Shown here piece by piece: positions 24,740 to 34,492 of a stretch of 64,000 bases of DNA. Source of the stretch: Strongyloides papillosus (Eukaryota; Nematoda; Chromadorea; Rhabditida; Strongyloididae); the NCBI GenBank assembly GCA_005656395.1, contig SRSI01000046.1, forward strand, positions 1,364,001 through 1,428,000, in the 5' to 3' direction. A model generated the notes under the pieces. The model searched no databases. It was not told the origin of the DNA and saw nothing but the letters and a program-made list of their open reading frames with translations. How positions within the stretch are numbered: position 1 is the stretch's first letter; each line of letters begins with the position of its first letter. Made by a program: the position numbers and the translations under genes.

Positions 24740-25136
24740 TTATATCCTCTGATCAATTTTACTATGATCTATTAAAGTATATGTGAATGTTGAAGCTTGA
24801 TATATCATTTCCAATTGTTCATATGATGTCTTCCTACCTCCATAACGATTTTTAAGAATAACTAAGAACTTCCTAACAATTGCAAGTTCTTTTGGATGAG
24901 TTTTTCTAATGATTGCAATAACATTATCAACATCTTGTGTTATTTTACCACTTCCACCAGCATCTAGAAGTTCAACTTTTGCTTCACCAGGAATTTTACG
25001 CGGATGTACAACCAGTATAACACGAATGCCACAATCCGTTGCCAATCGACGAAGAAGACCTACAACAAATTGATCTTGGAGATTAAGTTTACCCATGAAA
25101 GACGACTTTTCATTATTTAATGTACTGATACCGGAG
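24740..25136 (-). pseudogene. twnk-1: 5'-truncated Twinkle-type mitochondrial DNA helicase (C-terminal exon)
   Basis: About 130 residues that match the last part of the RecA-like core of Twinkle/T7 gp4 helicases: NENKSSFMGKLNLQDQ, LLRRLATDCGIRVILVVHPRK (the conserved histidine sensor strand), TQDVDNVIAII, and FLVILKNRYGG. An acceptor-like CTAG ends at 25137, so the block can be the last exon of a spliced gene. However, no Walker A, Walker B or primase-like part is found to the right: the sequence runs at once into a transposon nest (from 25139) and no further helicase exon appears up to 64 kb. Twinkle unwinds mtDNA at the replication fork; this copy cannot do so alone. Either the gene was broken by insertion or this is a partial duplicate. 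Confidence 0.6.
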
Positions 25137-25138
25137 CT

Positions 25139-25159
25139 AGTTCGGAATAAGGGCGACCA
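25139..25159 (+). repeat. 21-bp inverted repeat, left copy
   Basis: A 21-bp sequence starting AGTTCGGAATAAGGG is repeated exactly in inverted orientation at 34493-34513. It is mixed in composition, unlike its surroundings. It lies immediately outside the Twinkle exon and may be the terminal repeat of an outer DNA transposon that carries element A. Confidence 0.5.
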
Positions 25160-25249
25160 ATTATTTCTTGATTGTAACTATTTTTTTCGCTTTTATGATG
25201 TTTTTAGGATAAAATATTATAGTTAATGAACATTTTTAAAATTTTTATA

Positions 25250-25379
25250 AGTAATAAAAATTTATTGAGTGGTGTTACCCACATAATTCAACGTGTATAA
25301 ATAATAAAATTTATATTCCAATTACAATAATAATATTTATATTTATTTCTAATTGTCAAAATATTATAATTTGATTACA
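25250..25379 (-). repeat. LTR of element A (3' LTR)
   Basis: Starts AGTAATAAAAATTTATTG and ends GATTACA in plus orientation. It matches 29579-29681 and continues after element B at 33767-33788. Confidence 0.85.
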
Positions 25380-25388
25380 TCTCCCCCA

Positions 25389-28300
25389 TTAATAAACAAG
25401 CACGATATCCTTCATATGGCGTTTCAGGGGTCTACCTCTAGTTCCTTCAACTTTTAAATAAACATATGGCGGTTTTACTTCAGTAATCACATAGACTTGT
25501 GAAGGTTCAAACTTAGTTTGATTTCTAGTTGCCTCTTTCATTTTAACCTTCTGTCCAATGCGAAATTCCTTTTCCATAGGAGTAGGAGATTCTTGCAATG
25601 CTTTCAATATTTCATAGGACACACGGCGAGCTTTCTCAATTTCATTTTGTCTCTCTAAAGAGTAATCATACTTATTTGAAACATCCTCTCCATCTTCAAA
25701 AAATTGTCTCGGAACATATCCCAAAAATAACTTGGCTGGTCTCTCCCTCAATACTGTATGGTGCGACAAATTGTAATTTAAACAAACCATAGCGGTTAAG
25801 TTATCCCATGACGATTCATTCATTTGCAATGCCATAGCTTTGAAACACTTCTCAATTGTTCTGAATGTTCTTTCGATTAAAGCTTGGCTTTCATGATGGT
25901 GAGCACATCCAAAACTTATTGGTATACCTTTGTTCTTCAAACCCTCAAACGATTTGGCTTTGTCACTGGTGAAAATTCTCGGCATCCCAAATATTCTAAC
26001 TACTCTTTCCATCAATTTCCTGTAAATTTCATCAGTACTCTTAGTTCTTAAATTTATTAGGAAAAGATATCTCGTAGCGCGATCTACTATTCCAAGTACA
26101 TGTTGATAATCATTAACACGGCCTTTTACAGGACCAATCAAATCCATTTGCAATTCATCCATCGCTTCCAAGCTCAACTTCTCATGTCTACCTAAGTTTC
26201 CTTCTCTATCTTTACGTCTTTCTCTTAATCTAGCACATACTTCACATTGCTTTAGAAATTCTCTGTACATCTTTCTTACTTTCTTTCGAGATATAGACTT
26301 TCCAAGTTTTCCCAATTCCTTATCAACCATTATGAAACTTCTCTCATAGCTAGGATGACCCAATTGATCATGATACCTTTGAAATACTTTCTTTATCTCT
26401 TCTGGAACTTCTTTTATCTTCTCAGATACCACTCCCTCATCAACCACATCAATTGTTTCTTCAATTGAATCACCTTCATCATTTTCTTTGTCATATAACG
26501 TTCTCCACAACTTAAGAGTTTGAACTATTCTATCCTCCTCCGATACCTTTAAACTTTTACACGTTGCACGAGACAAAGAGTCTGCTAACTCATTCTTACT
26601 TCCTTTCCTGTAGAGAATTCTCATACCTCTTCTTGCCACCTCTTGCATCAACATCTCAACCTCAATGTTTTCACTTGGTTTCTTGCACGTAGTCAGCGGT
26701 TTATGATCACTGTAGATGATGACTTCTCTTCCACCAATAACCTTTGATAGATGCAATATTGCCTGTTGAATTGCTCTTGTTTCAATTACAATTGCTGGTA
26801 GCGGTTTAATTCGCTTTGGCAAAATTTTACTGAAAAAGGCAGTAGGCACATATGAATCTTCCTCATTTCCGGTCTTTTGTACTAAAGCAGCAGCAACCTT
26901 TTCCTGTGATGCATCTGTAAACAACATTAGTGGCTTTGAATCATCTATTCTGTATGTTCTCATAGCTTTGCATACAGCTTCTTTCGCTTTCATAAAACTC
27001 TCATCTAACTCTTTCGTCCATACAAATTTCTCACGGCGGTTTTCCACAGCATAAAGATCATTCAAATGAATTGACAACCCTGGTATATGCGATTTGAAAT
27101 ATGTCACACCTCCAGTAAAGCGTCTCACAGCTTTCCAAGAACGTGGCGTTTCATATTCTCTCCAAGCTTTGATGGCATCTTCATTTGGTCTAGAACCCAT
27201 TTCATCAAGATGATGACCCAACACCAATACCTCCTTTTCTGCGAACTTAAACTTCTCATGATTTGCTTTAACTCTCATAGCTTCCATATTTGACAACAGT
27301 TTCGCGACTTCCATAGCATGATGTTCTAAAGTGGAATCCATTGATATCAATAGATCATCTATGTAGCCAGATGCACAGGTGTTTTCTATCAGAAAATCTG
27401 TGACTCTCTGAGCATAAGACGATGCATTCTTTGTACCAAATGGGAGACGTTGAAACATCATCACTCTTCCTTTCATATCTTTAAAAGACAAATAAGGCAT
27501 GTCCTCATCGCGGATTTTAAGTTGTAAGAAATACTGAGAACAATCTATGACCGTGTACCATTTATGACCCTTGTGTTTCTGTAAGATGTCATCTATTGCT
27601 GGAATCGGATATTCAAATCTACACGTAATTTGATTTATCGGACGTGCATCCAAGCATAACCTTATACCATGTTTGTTAACAGGTGAAGGTTTTGGTACAG
27701 CAATCAGATTCAGCACAGAATGCGGCCATAAACAAGGTGCAACAATCCCTTGCCTTTTCCAACTTTCAATCTGCTCCTGAACAGCTTCTCTCATCTCGGG
27801 TTTAACTGAAAATAAAGGATGTTTAGGCACTTCCCTTTCACTAAATTGAAATTTAGGTACTTCAATTACACATGGCTCATTATCTCCACCAAATACCGTT
27901 GAATGCGTTGAGATCAGAAGTTCCTTCAATTTCTTCCTTTCTTCCATTGTTCTCCATCTTTCCCAATCTTTATGACTTACTCCATGATACAACTTATCAC
28001 CAATTGTCATCTTATTCTGCCCATGATGCACTGTAACCCCTTTCATGTCCAGAAAATCAGTACCCAATGTAATCCCGTAGCGTTCATCTCTTCTCCTTGT
28101 GGTTTCAACACACACCCATAAGTCAACATCAAATCCCCCTTGAATTGGCATCAGCTTCATCTGATGGCCCTTCTTGAGTGTACCTTCCACGTTTCCTGCC
28201 AATCCTACCTTTACTTCATCAAGTTCATCTACTTTCCATCCCATAGCTTCTGCCAGATTGTACGTGACTGAAGTCTTGTTGGCTCCTCCGTCGATTAACG

Positions 28301-29507
28301 CTAAAGTTGACTTGTATCCATTCTCCGAATTCTTTGTGCATTTGACGAGCACCGGCAACGTTACATCTTCACCAAGACCCTTCACCTCACTTCTATTCAA
28401 CAAAATCAGCTTTAATCTTTCATCAAGATCCATTGGTTCCACGTAATTCAACTTTGATTCCTCTTTAGTCTCTTTAACTTCACATAGCTTTGACTGAATG
28501 AAAGGTTCTACCTTCCCTTTCTTCGGACATTCATATCTCTTGTGTCCCTGTTCACCACATCCAAAACATGACAGGACGTTCCTAACCTTGCCCTTCTCAT
28601 CATATCGCTTCCCCAAATGATTCTCATGGCGGTTATGGATTCCAGTGACTTTCTTTCTCTGAAGACCTCGTTCCTTCCTTCTCTTAAAATGATCATTGGT
28701 TGATACCAGTGCAGATATCAACTCTGAAGACGATCTCCACTCTTGACTGGTGGCCTTATTCCATAACGTGTCCCAATCTTCTACCTCTCTCTCAATGCGG
28801 TTACACTGTGCTTCTATAATCGCTTCTTCAGATGCATTTGACTGCGATTTCCTTACCAACTCAGCAAGCTCCTTCAATTGCTCCTCAAACCCAGGCGCCA
28901 TTGGATCCACCTTGAAATTCTTCAATTTTGATTTGATCGTTGATCTTGCTAGTTGCCCATCGTAGCGACCCTTAAGAAAGTCACAAATGCCTTTGTACGT
29001 GGACTCCGGCTTCTTCTCCATCTCCTTCTCAATGCTCATAACGATTTCATCACATACCAAAGTCATCAATACCAGCACTTTCTCTTCTTCAACTGTCTTT
29101 TGAAGAGTCATTGCTCTTCCCAACCGATTCAACCAAGGTCCAATGTCTTCACTGACATCTTCAAACATTTTCACTTTCCCTATGTAATCTGGCATCTCTT
29201 CAATTACTTTTACTATCACAGATGCGGTCTCTTCGTTCTTTAACACAATCTCCACGTCAACCAGTTTGTCTTTGTCGTCACCAAAGCTCTCCCCAATCAC
29301 CGGCTTTCCGAGTCCCAACTTTTCCACTAGTGTATCCTTCACAACAGCGACTCTCTTCTTCTCACTCAAACTCGCGAATGTAATAAGTTCTTCCAAAACT
29401 TCTTCTCCAAGATCCTCGTATCCAATAGTTGTCTGCAGCTCCTCTAGCACAGCTTCCACAACTCCCTTGATTTCCTGTCTCTGTACAGCACTTGACAAAT
29501 CTGACAT
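25389..29507 (-). CDS. Element A Gag-Pol polyprotein (intact single frame)
   Basis: A 1,372-residue uninterrupted frame. Gag occupies about residues 1-310 and ends in one CCHC zinc knuckle (CFGCGEQGHKRYEC, about 314-327). Next are protease (LIDGGANKT, about 402), reverse transcriptase with LPFGTKNASSYAQ and the YIDD box (about 716), RNase H (LFTDASQEKVAAAL, about 865), an integrase zinc finger (HDQLGHPSY...CEVCARL, about 1046-1100) and an integrase core with D, D and E in MDLIGP, TSDKAKSF and ALIERTF. Gag and Pol are fused in one frame without a shift. The protease has DGG where D-T-G or D-S-G is usual. Everything else expected for replication of this family is present. Confidence 0.9.
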   Translation of the reverse strand: MSDLSSAVQRQEIKGVVEAVLEELQTTIGYEDLGEEVLEELITFASLSEKKRVAVVKDTLVEKLGLGKPVIGESFGDDKDKLVDVEIVLKNEETASVIVKVIEEMPDYIGKVKMFEDVSEDIGPWLNRLGRAMTLQKTVEEEKVLVLMTLVCDEIVMSIEKEMEKKPESTYKGICDFLKGRYDGQLARSTIKSKLKNFKVDPMAPGFEEQLKELAELVRKSQSNASEEAIIEAQCNRIEREVEDWDTLWNKATSQEWRSSSELISALVSTNDHFKRRKERGLQRKKVTGIHNRHENHLGKRYDEKGKVRNVLSCFGCGEQGHKRYECPKKGKVEPFIQSKLCEVKETKEESKLNYVEPMDLDERLKLILLNRSEVKGLGEDVTLPVLVKCTKNSENGYKSTLALIDGGANKTSVTYNLAEAMGWKVDELDEVKVGLAGNVEGTLKKGHQMKLMPIQGGFDVDLWVCVETTRRRDERYGITLGTDFLDMKGVTVHHGQNKMTIGDKLYHGVSHKDWERWRTMEERKKLKELLISTHSTVFGGDNEPCVIEVPKFQFSEREVPKHPLFSVKPEMREAVQEQIESWKRQGIVAPCLWPHSVLNLIAVPKPSPVNKHGIRLCLDARPINQITCRFEYPIPAIDDILQKHKGHKWYTVIDCSQYFLQLKIRDEDMPYLSFKDMKGRVMMFQRLPFGTKNASSYAQRVTDFLIENTCASGYIDDLLISMDSTLEHHAMEVAKLLSNMEAMRVKANHEKFKFAEKEVLVLGHHLDEMGSRPNEDAIKAWREYETPRSWKAVRRFTGGVTYFKSHIPGLSIHLNDLYAVENRREKFVWTKELDESFMKAKEAVCKAMRTYRIDDSKPLMLFTDASQEKVAAALVQKTGNEEDSYVPTAFFSKILPKRIKPLPAIVIETRAIQQAILHLSKVIGGREVIIYSDHKPLTTCKKPSENIEVEMLMQEVARRGMRILYRKGSKNELADSLSRATCKSLKVSEEDRIVQTLKLWRTLYDKENDEGDSIEETIDVVDEGVVSEKIKEVPEEIKKVFQRYHDQLGHPSYERSFIMVDKELGKLGKSISRKKVRKMYREFLKQCEVCARLRERRKDREGNLGRHEKLSLEAMDELQMDLIGPVKGRVNDYQHVLGIVDRATRYLFLINLRTKSTDEIYRKLMERVVRIFGMPRIFTSDKAKSFEGLKNKGIPISFGCAHHHESQALIERTFRTIEKCFKAMALQMNESSWDNLTAMVCLNYNLSHHTVLRERPAKLFLGYVPRQFFEDGEDVSNKYDYSLERQNEIEKARRVSYEILKALQESPTPMEKEFRIGQKVKMKEATRNQTKFEPSQVYVITEVKPPYVYLKVEGTRGRPLKRHMKDIVLVY

Positions 29508-29578
29508 ACAAAACCCGTCAGATCTAAACTTACTCTTCTCGTTGGCTCACCCTCCAGTAATAGGGCTTCGTAAAGAAG

Positions 29579-29686
29579 AGTAATAAAAATTTATTGAGTG
29601 GTGTTACCCACATAATTCAACGTGTATAAATAATAAAATTTATATTCAAATTACAATAATAATATTTATATTTATTTCTAATAGTC
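29579..29686 (-). repeat. LTR of element A (5' LTR, part one, interrupted by element B)
   Basis: Matches the left LTR up to the TAGTC target at 29682-29686. The remainder of the LTR continues at 33767 after element B. Confidence 0.85.
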
Positions 29687-29841
29687 TGTTATGATTTGTC
29701 ATTAAGGTTTCTAGATTTTGAGAAACCGACATTATAAGATAAAAGGGAAAAACTATTTATTTGATCAAATACAATAATTAAATAATAATAAATGATACAA
29801 TAATTTGAATAATGGATTATTCAAATTGTTATTTTATCACA
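29687..29841 (-). repeat. LTR of element B (3' LTR)
   Basis: 155 bp, identical to 33607-33761, with TGTT...CACA ends. Confidence 0.9.
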
Positions 29842-29902
29842 TCCCTCCTTCAAGATCTTGACACTTCTATAACTTCGAGTATGTTTTTTTCCAAATCTAT
29901 CT

Positions 29903-32900
29903 CTAATTATGTATGTATGGGGGGGACGGTTGTGTGAGAACAATGCATTGCTCGAATGTTCTATCTATATCAGGACGTCGCAAAAAGTATCCTTTTCGAT
30001 TAATTACCTTAGGTTTAAACTTTGTACTTTTATCTTGTACTTTCTCACCATCGTCATTTGTGTCACTAAATTTCTGTAGTGCTGTCTTTTTGTCTTTTTT
30101 ATAACTACTATTAAGTCTTTGTAAGCTCAATTCTAGCGCTTTCTTTTTACCTAGACAATGAAATTTAATTAATGCCTCTTTGAGAGAACGTACGCACCTT
30201 TCGGCATGTCCATTGGACTGGTGTTCGTATGCTAAACTATATGTCAATTTTATTTTATTTCTTGTGCAATAGTCTTTAAAATTTTTTGATATAAAACATT
30301 TTTGGTTATCTACTACTATATGTTCTATTTTATGTCTACTACGATGTTGCAAATTTTCTAATGTTTTTATTATGTTATTTGTATCTTGTTTTCTTACCCA
30401 ATTTGCTACTACCAATTGTGAATATGTATCAGTGAATAAAATAAACCAACTTTTGTAATATTCGTCATAACCTAGATCACCGTGAATTCTTTCTAATGGT
30501 TTTGATGTTTTGGCCCAACTACTATTTTTCGATCTTAATTTATTTGTTTTTAAGCATGTTTCGCAATCATCTATTATCGAATTTATCTCTTTAGTGATAC
30601 CTGGACAGAAGTAAAGATTATTTATATGTGCTAGCGAATCAGTTTTACTTCTATGTAAGGGATGATGTATACTATTCACTAGGAGTTTGTACAATTTTTG
30701 TGGGATTACAATTCTACTCTTATTAACTACTAGGACATGATTTTTATTAAAAGATAGTTGTTTGAAGACTTTAGCAAATTTTCTTTCTTTATAGTTACTG
30801 CTTGGTACAAAGGTCGTATTATTATGCATGCATTTTATTATCTTCCTAATAACTGAGTCATTACATTGAAGTCTGCCTATATCTATCTCATCTAAAAATT
30901 TGTCTTCATTTAATTCTACGTTAATGACCTGATTGTCCTTAAATTCTTCTAACTTAGGTTCTTGTGAATCTTTCCAACCTGATCTACTTAAATAGTCCGC
31001 GATTACATTAGACGAACCTTTTATATGGATGATCTCAATATTGTATTCTTGAATTAATAAGGCCCAACGTAGTAGTCGATTAGCTAGATTTGTCTTTGTA
31101 AAAAATGAGACTAATGGTGCGTGGTCAGTATAGATTTTTACTTTTGTGTGATATATGATATTTTTAAATCTCTTTAGCGCACTAACTAAACTCAGAGCTT
31201 CTAGGTCACTAATGTGATAGTTTTTTTCAGCACCTTGAAGGGCTCTACTGAAAAACATTATCGGTCGTAAGTGTTTTTCATAACGTTGCATGAGACATGC
31301 GCCTATACCACTGTAGCTCGCGTCAATGAATATACTAAATGGATTAGATCCATCAATCGCACCTTCTATATCTGGTTGTATAAGGGCATCTCCTTTTAGC
31401 AGGATCTCTTTAATTTTATTAAAAGCATTTAAACATTTACTATTAAAATCAAATTTTGTTTTATTATTTAAGCACAAGTATAAATCGGAAAGTAAAACAG
31501 CACAATTAGGGATAAAGTTACGAAAATAATTAATAAATCCTAGATATGATTGTAACGTAGCATGATTTGTTGGAATTTCAAAATTTAAAATTTTTGCTTG
31601 TTTAACTTTATCAATCTTTACTCCTTCCGCACTAATGTCGAATCCTAAAAATGGTATTGTGCTTTTACAAAAATTTGATTTTGTTTTATTAATTTTTAGT
31701 TTATACTTAATAACGCGTTTAAGTACTAGTTCTAAAACTTCTAAATGCTCGTGGACTGTTTTCGTTGCAATAAGAATATCATCTAGATAGACAAATACTA
31801 CTTTACGTTGTATAAGATCCCTATACACTAATTCCATCATTCTCTCGAATTCAGCAGGTGATGTAGCTAAGCCAAACGGTAGTTTATTAAATTCGAATAA
31901 ACCATAGTCACAACTAAATGCGGTATACTGTTTGCTGCATTCAGTCAAACCTATTTGCCAGTAGCCTTTTGTGAGATCTAAATTTGTAAATACGGCTTTA
32001 TCGTGCAGACTTTGTAACAATAACTGAATGTTAGGTAAGCTATATGCATCAAGTTTAATAATTCTATTTAATTTTCTATAGTCAACACATAATCTAACGT
32101 CATCAGTACCTTTAGCAACTATTTGTAATGGTGCACTCCAAGGGGATGTTGAAGGCCGAATTATCTTATTCTTAAGCATTTCATCTAACTTCTTTTTTAC
32201 TGATTTTTGTAATGCCAATGGTGTTGGTCTTTTCTTCTCCCTAATTGGGGGGTGGTCTTTTACTATAATTTTATGTTTGAAGAAATTAGTTTCACTTATA
32301 TCATTATCATTTTTCGAGAACGCGACTTCATTTTCATGAAGAATTTTATCTAGTTCTATATCTACGTCTAGTTTATTTACTTCAGGTTTCATTAATGACA
32401 TAAATTTATCGTAAATTTTTGGCGATTTAGTAATAATATTAGTACCTATAATTACATCATAACTAATGTTTTTAGCGACAAAAAGATCAAAATTCCGACT
32501 ATCTATATTTAGTGTAATTTTACCTAAGATATTCATAGAGTTGTTAGAAGCATCACGAATTTTTATAGTATCAAGTGACTCAATTTGAAGTTTGGATTTA
32601 CAAACAAAACTACTATTAATTAAACTAACATTAGCTCCGCTATCTAATAAGCAGGAAGCAGGTAAATTATTAATATTAATTTTAATTATAGGTTTAATGC
32701 CTATTTTATTTTTCTTGTTTATAAACTTACAGTCTGTTGTAAGACAGTATGCGTTGATTTCTACTTCTGAATTCTCCTCTGAATCTTTCTTCTTAATAGT
32801 ATTGATTTTCTTTGATTCTTTTTTAAACGTGGGTTTGAACGGCTTTCCTTCTTTTCTGAATACTTTCTTTTTACAATATGAATTTCTAGTTCTCTCCAAA

Positions 32901-33652
32901 AACCATTTCTTTATTTTTTCTACACTACCATCTAACTCTCTTGCTTCTTTTCCTTTAGGAATGCCAGCCATAGTTTTGTTGAAGATTTCATGCAATAATT
33001 CAAAAATTTCGCCAGTACTGGGATCCCAATCATAGAGTTCTTTATACTTTTCCATTGCAGCTTCAACTCTTAGCAAGAACTTCAGTCCAACTTCCTTCTC
33101 CTGTGGCTCCATCTGTCTTAATTTTTGTTTAATTTGGGTAGATGTCAGGCGGCCTTCAGGTGGGTCGAGTTTGGTAATAATTGTTTCTTTAAGTTCATTC
33201 CAGCTTTCTTTTTTTGATTCTGGTACCGCATAGTATGCTAGTTTAGCAACACCTTTCAATTTACTTGGAAATATCTTTTCTCTATCTGAAGTGATTGAAG
33301 ATTCGAAGCGTTGAATAAAACCTCTAATATTTCCTTCTGAAAATGTCTCCTCGAAATTTTCTGTATTCTTCATTAACGATAAATTTATGAGTTGTTCCAG
33401 AGTCTCCGACAATCTGGAATCGTTTGGTCCGTTCTGGGAACCTTTGAGATCTGCATAATCTTTAGCCAGTGCCAATAGATGTTTGAGTACTACTTTTCCA
33501 GTAGCTGAGCCAGATCCTTCTACTAGTCTACACATTTCGGTGCAGTTTTTCAACAATGTTGATTTATGAATTCCTCCCTGTATACCGTACTCAGGTGGAA
33601 CCTCCATGTTATGATTTGTCATTAAGGTTTCTAGATTTTGAGAAACCGACAT
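29903..33652 (-). CDS. Element B Gag-Pol polyprotein (intact single frame)
   Basis: A 1,249-residue frame starting at an ATG inside the 5' LTR (33652) and reading through the primer-binding site. The Gag part (about 1-300) has no clear CCHC knuckle. Downstream are protease (LLDSGANVSL, about 336), reverse transcriptase (LPFGLATSPAEF; YLDD at about 624), RNase H (IFIDASYSGIGACL, about 777), an integrase zinc finger (HHPLHRSKTDSLAH...CETCLKT, from about 998) and an integrase core with HGDLG, VDNQKCF and GHAERCV supplying the acidic residues. The frame is complete and undamaged. A second in-frame ATG (at the MEVPPEYG segment) lies just after the LTR and could be the real start; the LTR ATG is only the longest option. 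Confidence 0.9.
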   Translation of the reverse strand: MSVSQNLETLMTNHNMEVPPEYGIQGGIHKSTLLKNCTEMCRLVEGSGSATGKVVLKHLLALAKDYADLKGSQNGPNDSRLSETLEQLINLSLMKNTENFEETFSEGNIRGFIQRFESSITSDREKIFPSKLKGVAKLAYYAVPESKKESWNELKETIITKLDPPEGRLTSTQIKQKLRQMEPQEKEVGLKFLLRVEAAMEKYKELYDWDPSTGEIFELLHEIFNKTMAGIPKGKEARELDGSVEKIKKWFLERTRNSYCKKKVFRKEGKPFKPTFKKESKKINTIKKKDSEENSEVEINAYCLTTDCKFINKKNKIGIKPIIKININNLPASCLLDSGANVSLINSSFVCKSKLQIESLDTIKIRDASNNSMNILGKITLNIDSRNFDLFVAKNISYDVIIGTNIITKSPKIYDKFMSLMKPEVNKLDVDIELDKILHENEVAFSKNDNDISETNFFKHKIIVKDHPPIREKKRPTPLALQKSVKKKLDEMLKNKIIRPSTSPWSAPLQIVAKGTDDVRLCVDYRKLNRIIKLDAYSLPNIQLLLQSLHDKAVFTNLDLTKGYWQIGLTECSKQYTAFSCDYGLFEFNKLPFGLATSPAEFERMMELVYRDLIQRKVVFVYLDDILIATKTVHEHLEVLELVLKRVIKYKLKINKTKSNFCKSTIPFLGFDISAEGVKIDKVKQAKILNFEIPTNHATLQSYLGFINYFRNFIPNCAVLLSDLYLCLNNKTKFDFNSKCLNAFNKIKEILLKGDALIQPDIEGAIDGSNPFSIFIDASYSGIGACLMQRYEKHLRPIMFFSRALQGAEKNYHISDLEALSLVSALKRFKNIIYHTKVKIYTDHAPLVSFFTKTNLANRLLRWALLIQEYNIEIIHIKGSSNVIADYLSRSGWKDSQEPKLEEFKDNQVINVELNEDKFLDEIDIGRLQCNDSVIRKIIKCMHNNTTFVPSSNYKERKFAKVFKQLSFNKNHVLVVNKSRIVIPQKLYKLLVNSIHHPLHRSKTDSLAHINNLYFCPGITKEINSIIDDCETCLKTNKLRSKNSSWAKTSKPLERIHGDLGYDEYYKSWFILFTDTYSQLVVANWVRKQDTNNIIKTLENLQHRSRHKIEHIVVDNQKCFISKNFKDYCTRNKIKLTYSLAYEHQSNGHAERCVRSLKEALIKFHCLGKKKALELSLQRLNSSYKKDKKTALQKFSDTNDDGEKVQDKSTKFKPKVINRKGYFLRRPDIDRTFEQCIVLTQPSPPYIHN

Positions 33653-33761
33653 TATAAGATAAAAGGGAAAAACTATTTATTTGATCAAATACAATAATTA
33701 AATAATAATAAATGATACAATAATTTGAATAATGGATTATTCAAATTGTTATTTTATCACA
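33607..33761 (-). repeat. LTR of element B (5' LTR, overlaps the gag start)
   Basis: 155 bp, identical to the other copy. The first 15 codons of the Gag-Pol frame lie within it. Confidence 0.9.
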
Positions 33762-33977
33762 TAGTCAAAATATTATAATTTGATTACATATAAATTTTTA
33801 AAAATTAAAAAATATTTTTTTTCACTTAAAAAAATCGAAATTTTTTCAAAAAATTTTTTTCAATCAAATTAACTAAAAATCATTAAAAACAAGGAATTTG
33901 ATAATGATAACAAGGCATTCGATAGAAAAATGAGGAATTTGATGAAAAAATGAATTGACAGTAAAAAATAACCAAAA

Positions 33978-34121
33978 ATGCTTACAAATCAAAACAAAGA
34001 TGACAGTCAAACATCCATTGAAGAGGATCTCGGTACTGATGGTCAACATCACTTAGATAGGCAGTCGAGTCCACCAGTTGCTTCACCAGTTAGAACAAGA
34101 AGAAGAACCAGGAATACTTAA
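33978..34121 (+). other. Short open frame with an Arg-rich C-terminus, origin unknown
   Basis: 47 codons ending in SPVRTRRRTRNT, richer in G/C than its surroundings. It lies between element A and the histone-type stem-loop. It could be the last exon of a protein or of a transposon gene; no upstream exon is visible and I do not recognise it. Confidence 0.3.
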
Positions 34122-34173
34122 GGTCTCATGGTTGCCCCTTAGTTTTCCTAATACTAATCAATTTTAACCCAAC

Positions 34174-34192
34174 GGCCCTCTTTAGGGCCACC
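34174..34192 (+). terminator. Histone-type 3' UTR stem-loop
   Basis: GGCCCT, loop CTTT, AGGGCC, then ACC form the 6-bp stem and 4-base loop of replication-dependent histone mRNAs, preceded by AAC as in animal histone 3' UTRs. No histone coding sequence ends upstream on this strand. The hairpin binds SLBP in real histone mRNAs. Confidence 0.6.
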
Positions 34193-34492
34193 TATTATTA
34201 AAAAAAATTAATTGTAAAATTTCGTATATGTGGTGTGATAACGACGGCAGGGCCTTTTTCCTTTTAAAAAATTTACTGCAAATGTTAAAAAATACAAAAA
34301 AATATGTTTATTAATTTTTATTCATACTTATAATACCGAAAAACTATAAAAAATCACTCGAAAATACAAATGCTGCACAAAAAAAATTTGCTGCAAATGT
34401 TTTAACATGCTTAAAAATATGTTTATTCATCGTTACCTATGCTTAAAATACCCTTTATTCCAAGAATATTCCATTAAAAAACAATTTGACGG

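Larger units (their letters stand above)
29682..33766 (-). mobile_element. LTR retrotransposon B (Ty3/Gypsy-type), nested and recent
   Basis: The body is 29687-33761 with TG...CA-type 155-bp LTRs at 29687-29841 and 33607-33761. The two copies read identical throughout. A 5-bp duplication TAGTC flanks it (29682-29686 and 33762-33766). The insertion target is the LTR of element A. Identical LTRs and one long intact frame indicate very recent movement. In the coding orientation the 5' LTR is followed directly by TGGAGGTTCCACCT, the expected position of the tRNA primer-binding site. Confidence 0.92.
25246..33792 (-). mobile_element. LTR retrotransposon A (Ty3/Gypsy-type), with element B nested inside its 5' LTR
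   Basis: The element body runs from 25250 to 33788, flanked by TATA on each side (25246-25249 and 33789-33792), read as the target duplication. Short LTRs of about 130 bp sit at 25250-25379 and, split by element B, at 29579-29686 plus 33767-33788. In the coding orientation the LTR begins TGTAATC and a purine-rich TTAATGGGGGAG tract precedes the 3' LTR. The two LTRs differ at about two positions, so the insertion is fairly young. Internal coding is one long open frame. Confidence 0.85.

Noticed and set aside
34458..34473. Heat-shock-element-like TTCCAAGAATATTCC
   Set aside because: Only one correctly spaced GAA-TTC pair; expected by chance in A/T-rich DNA.
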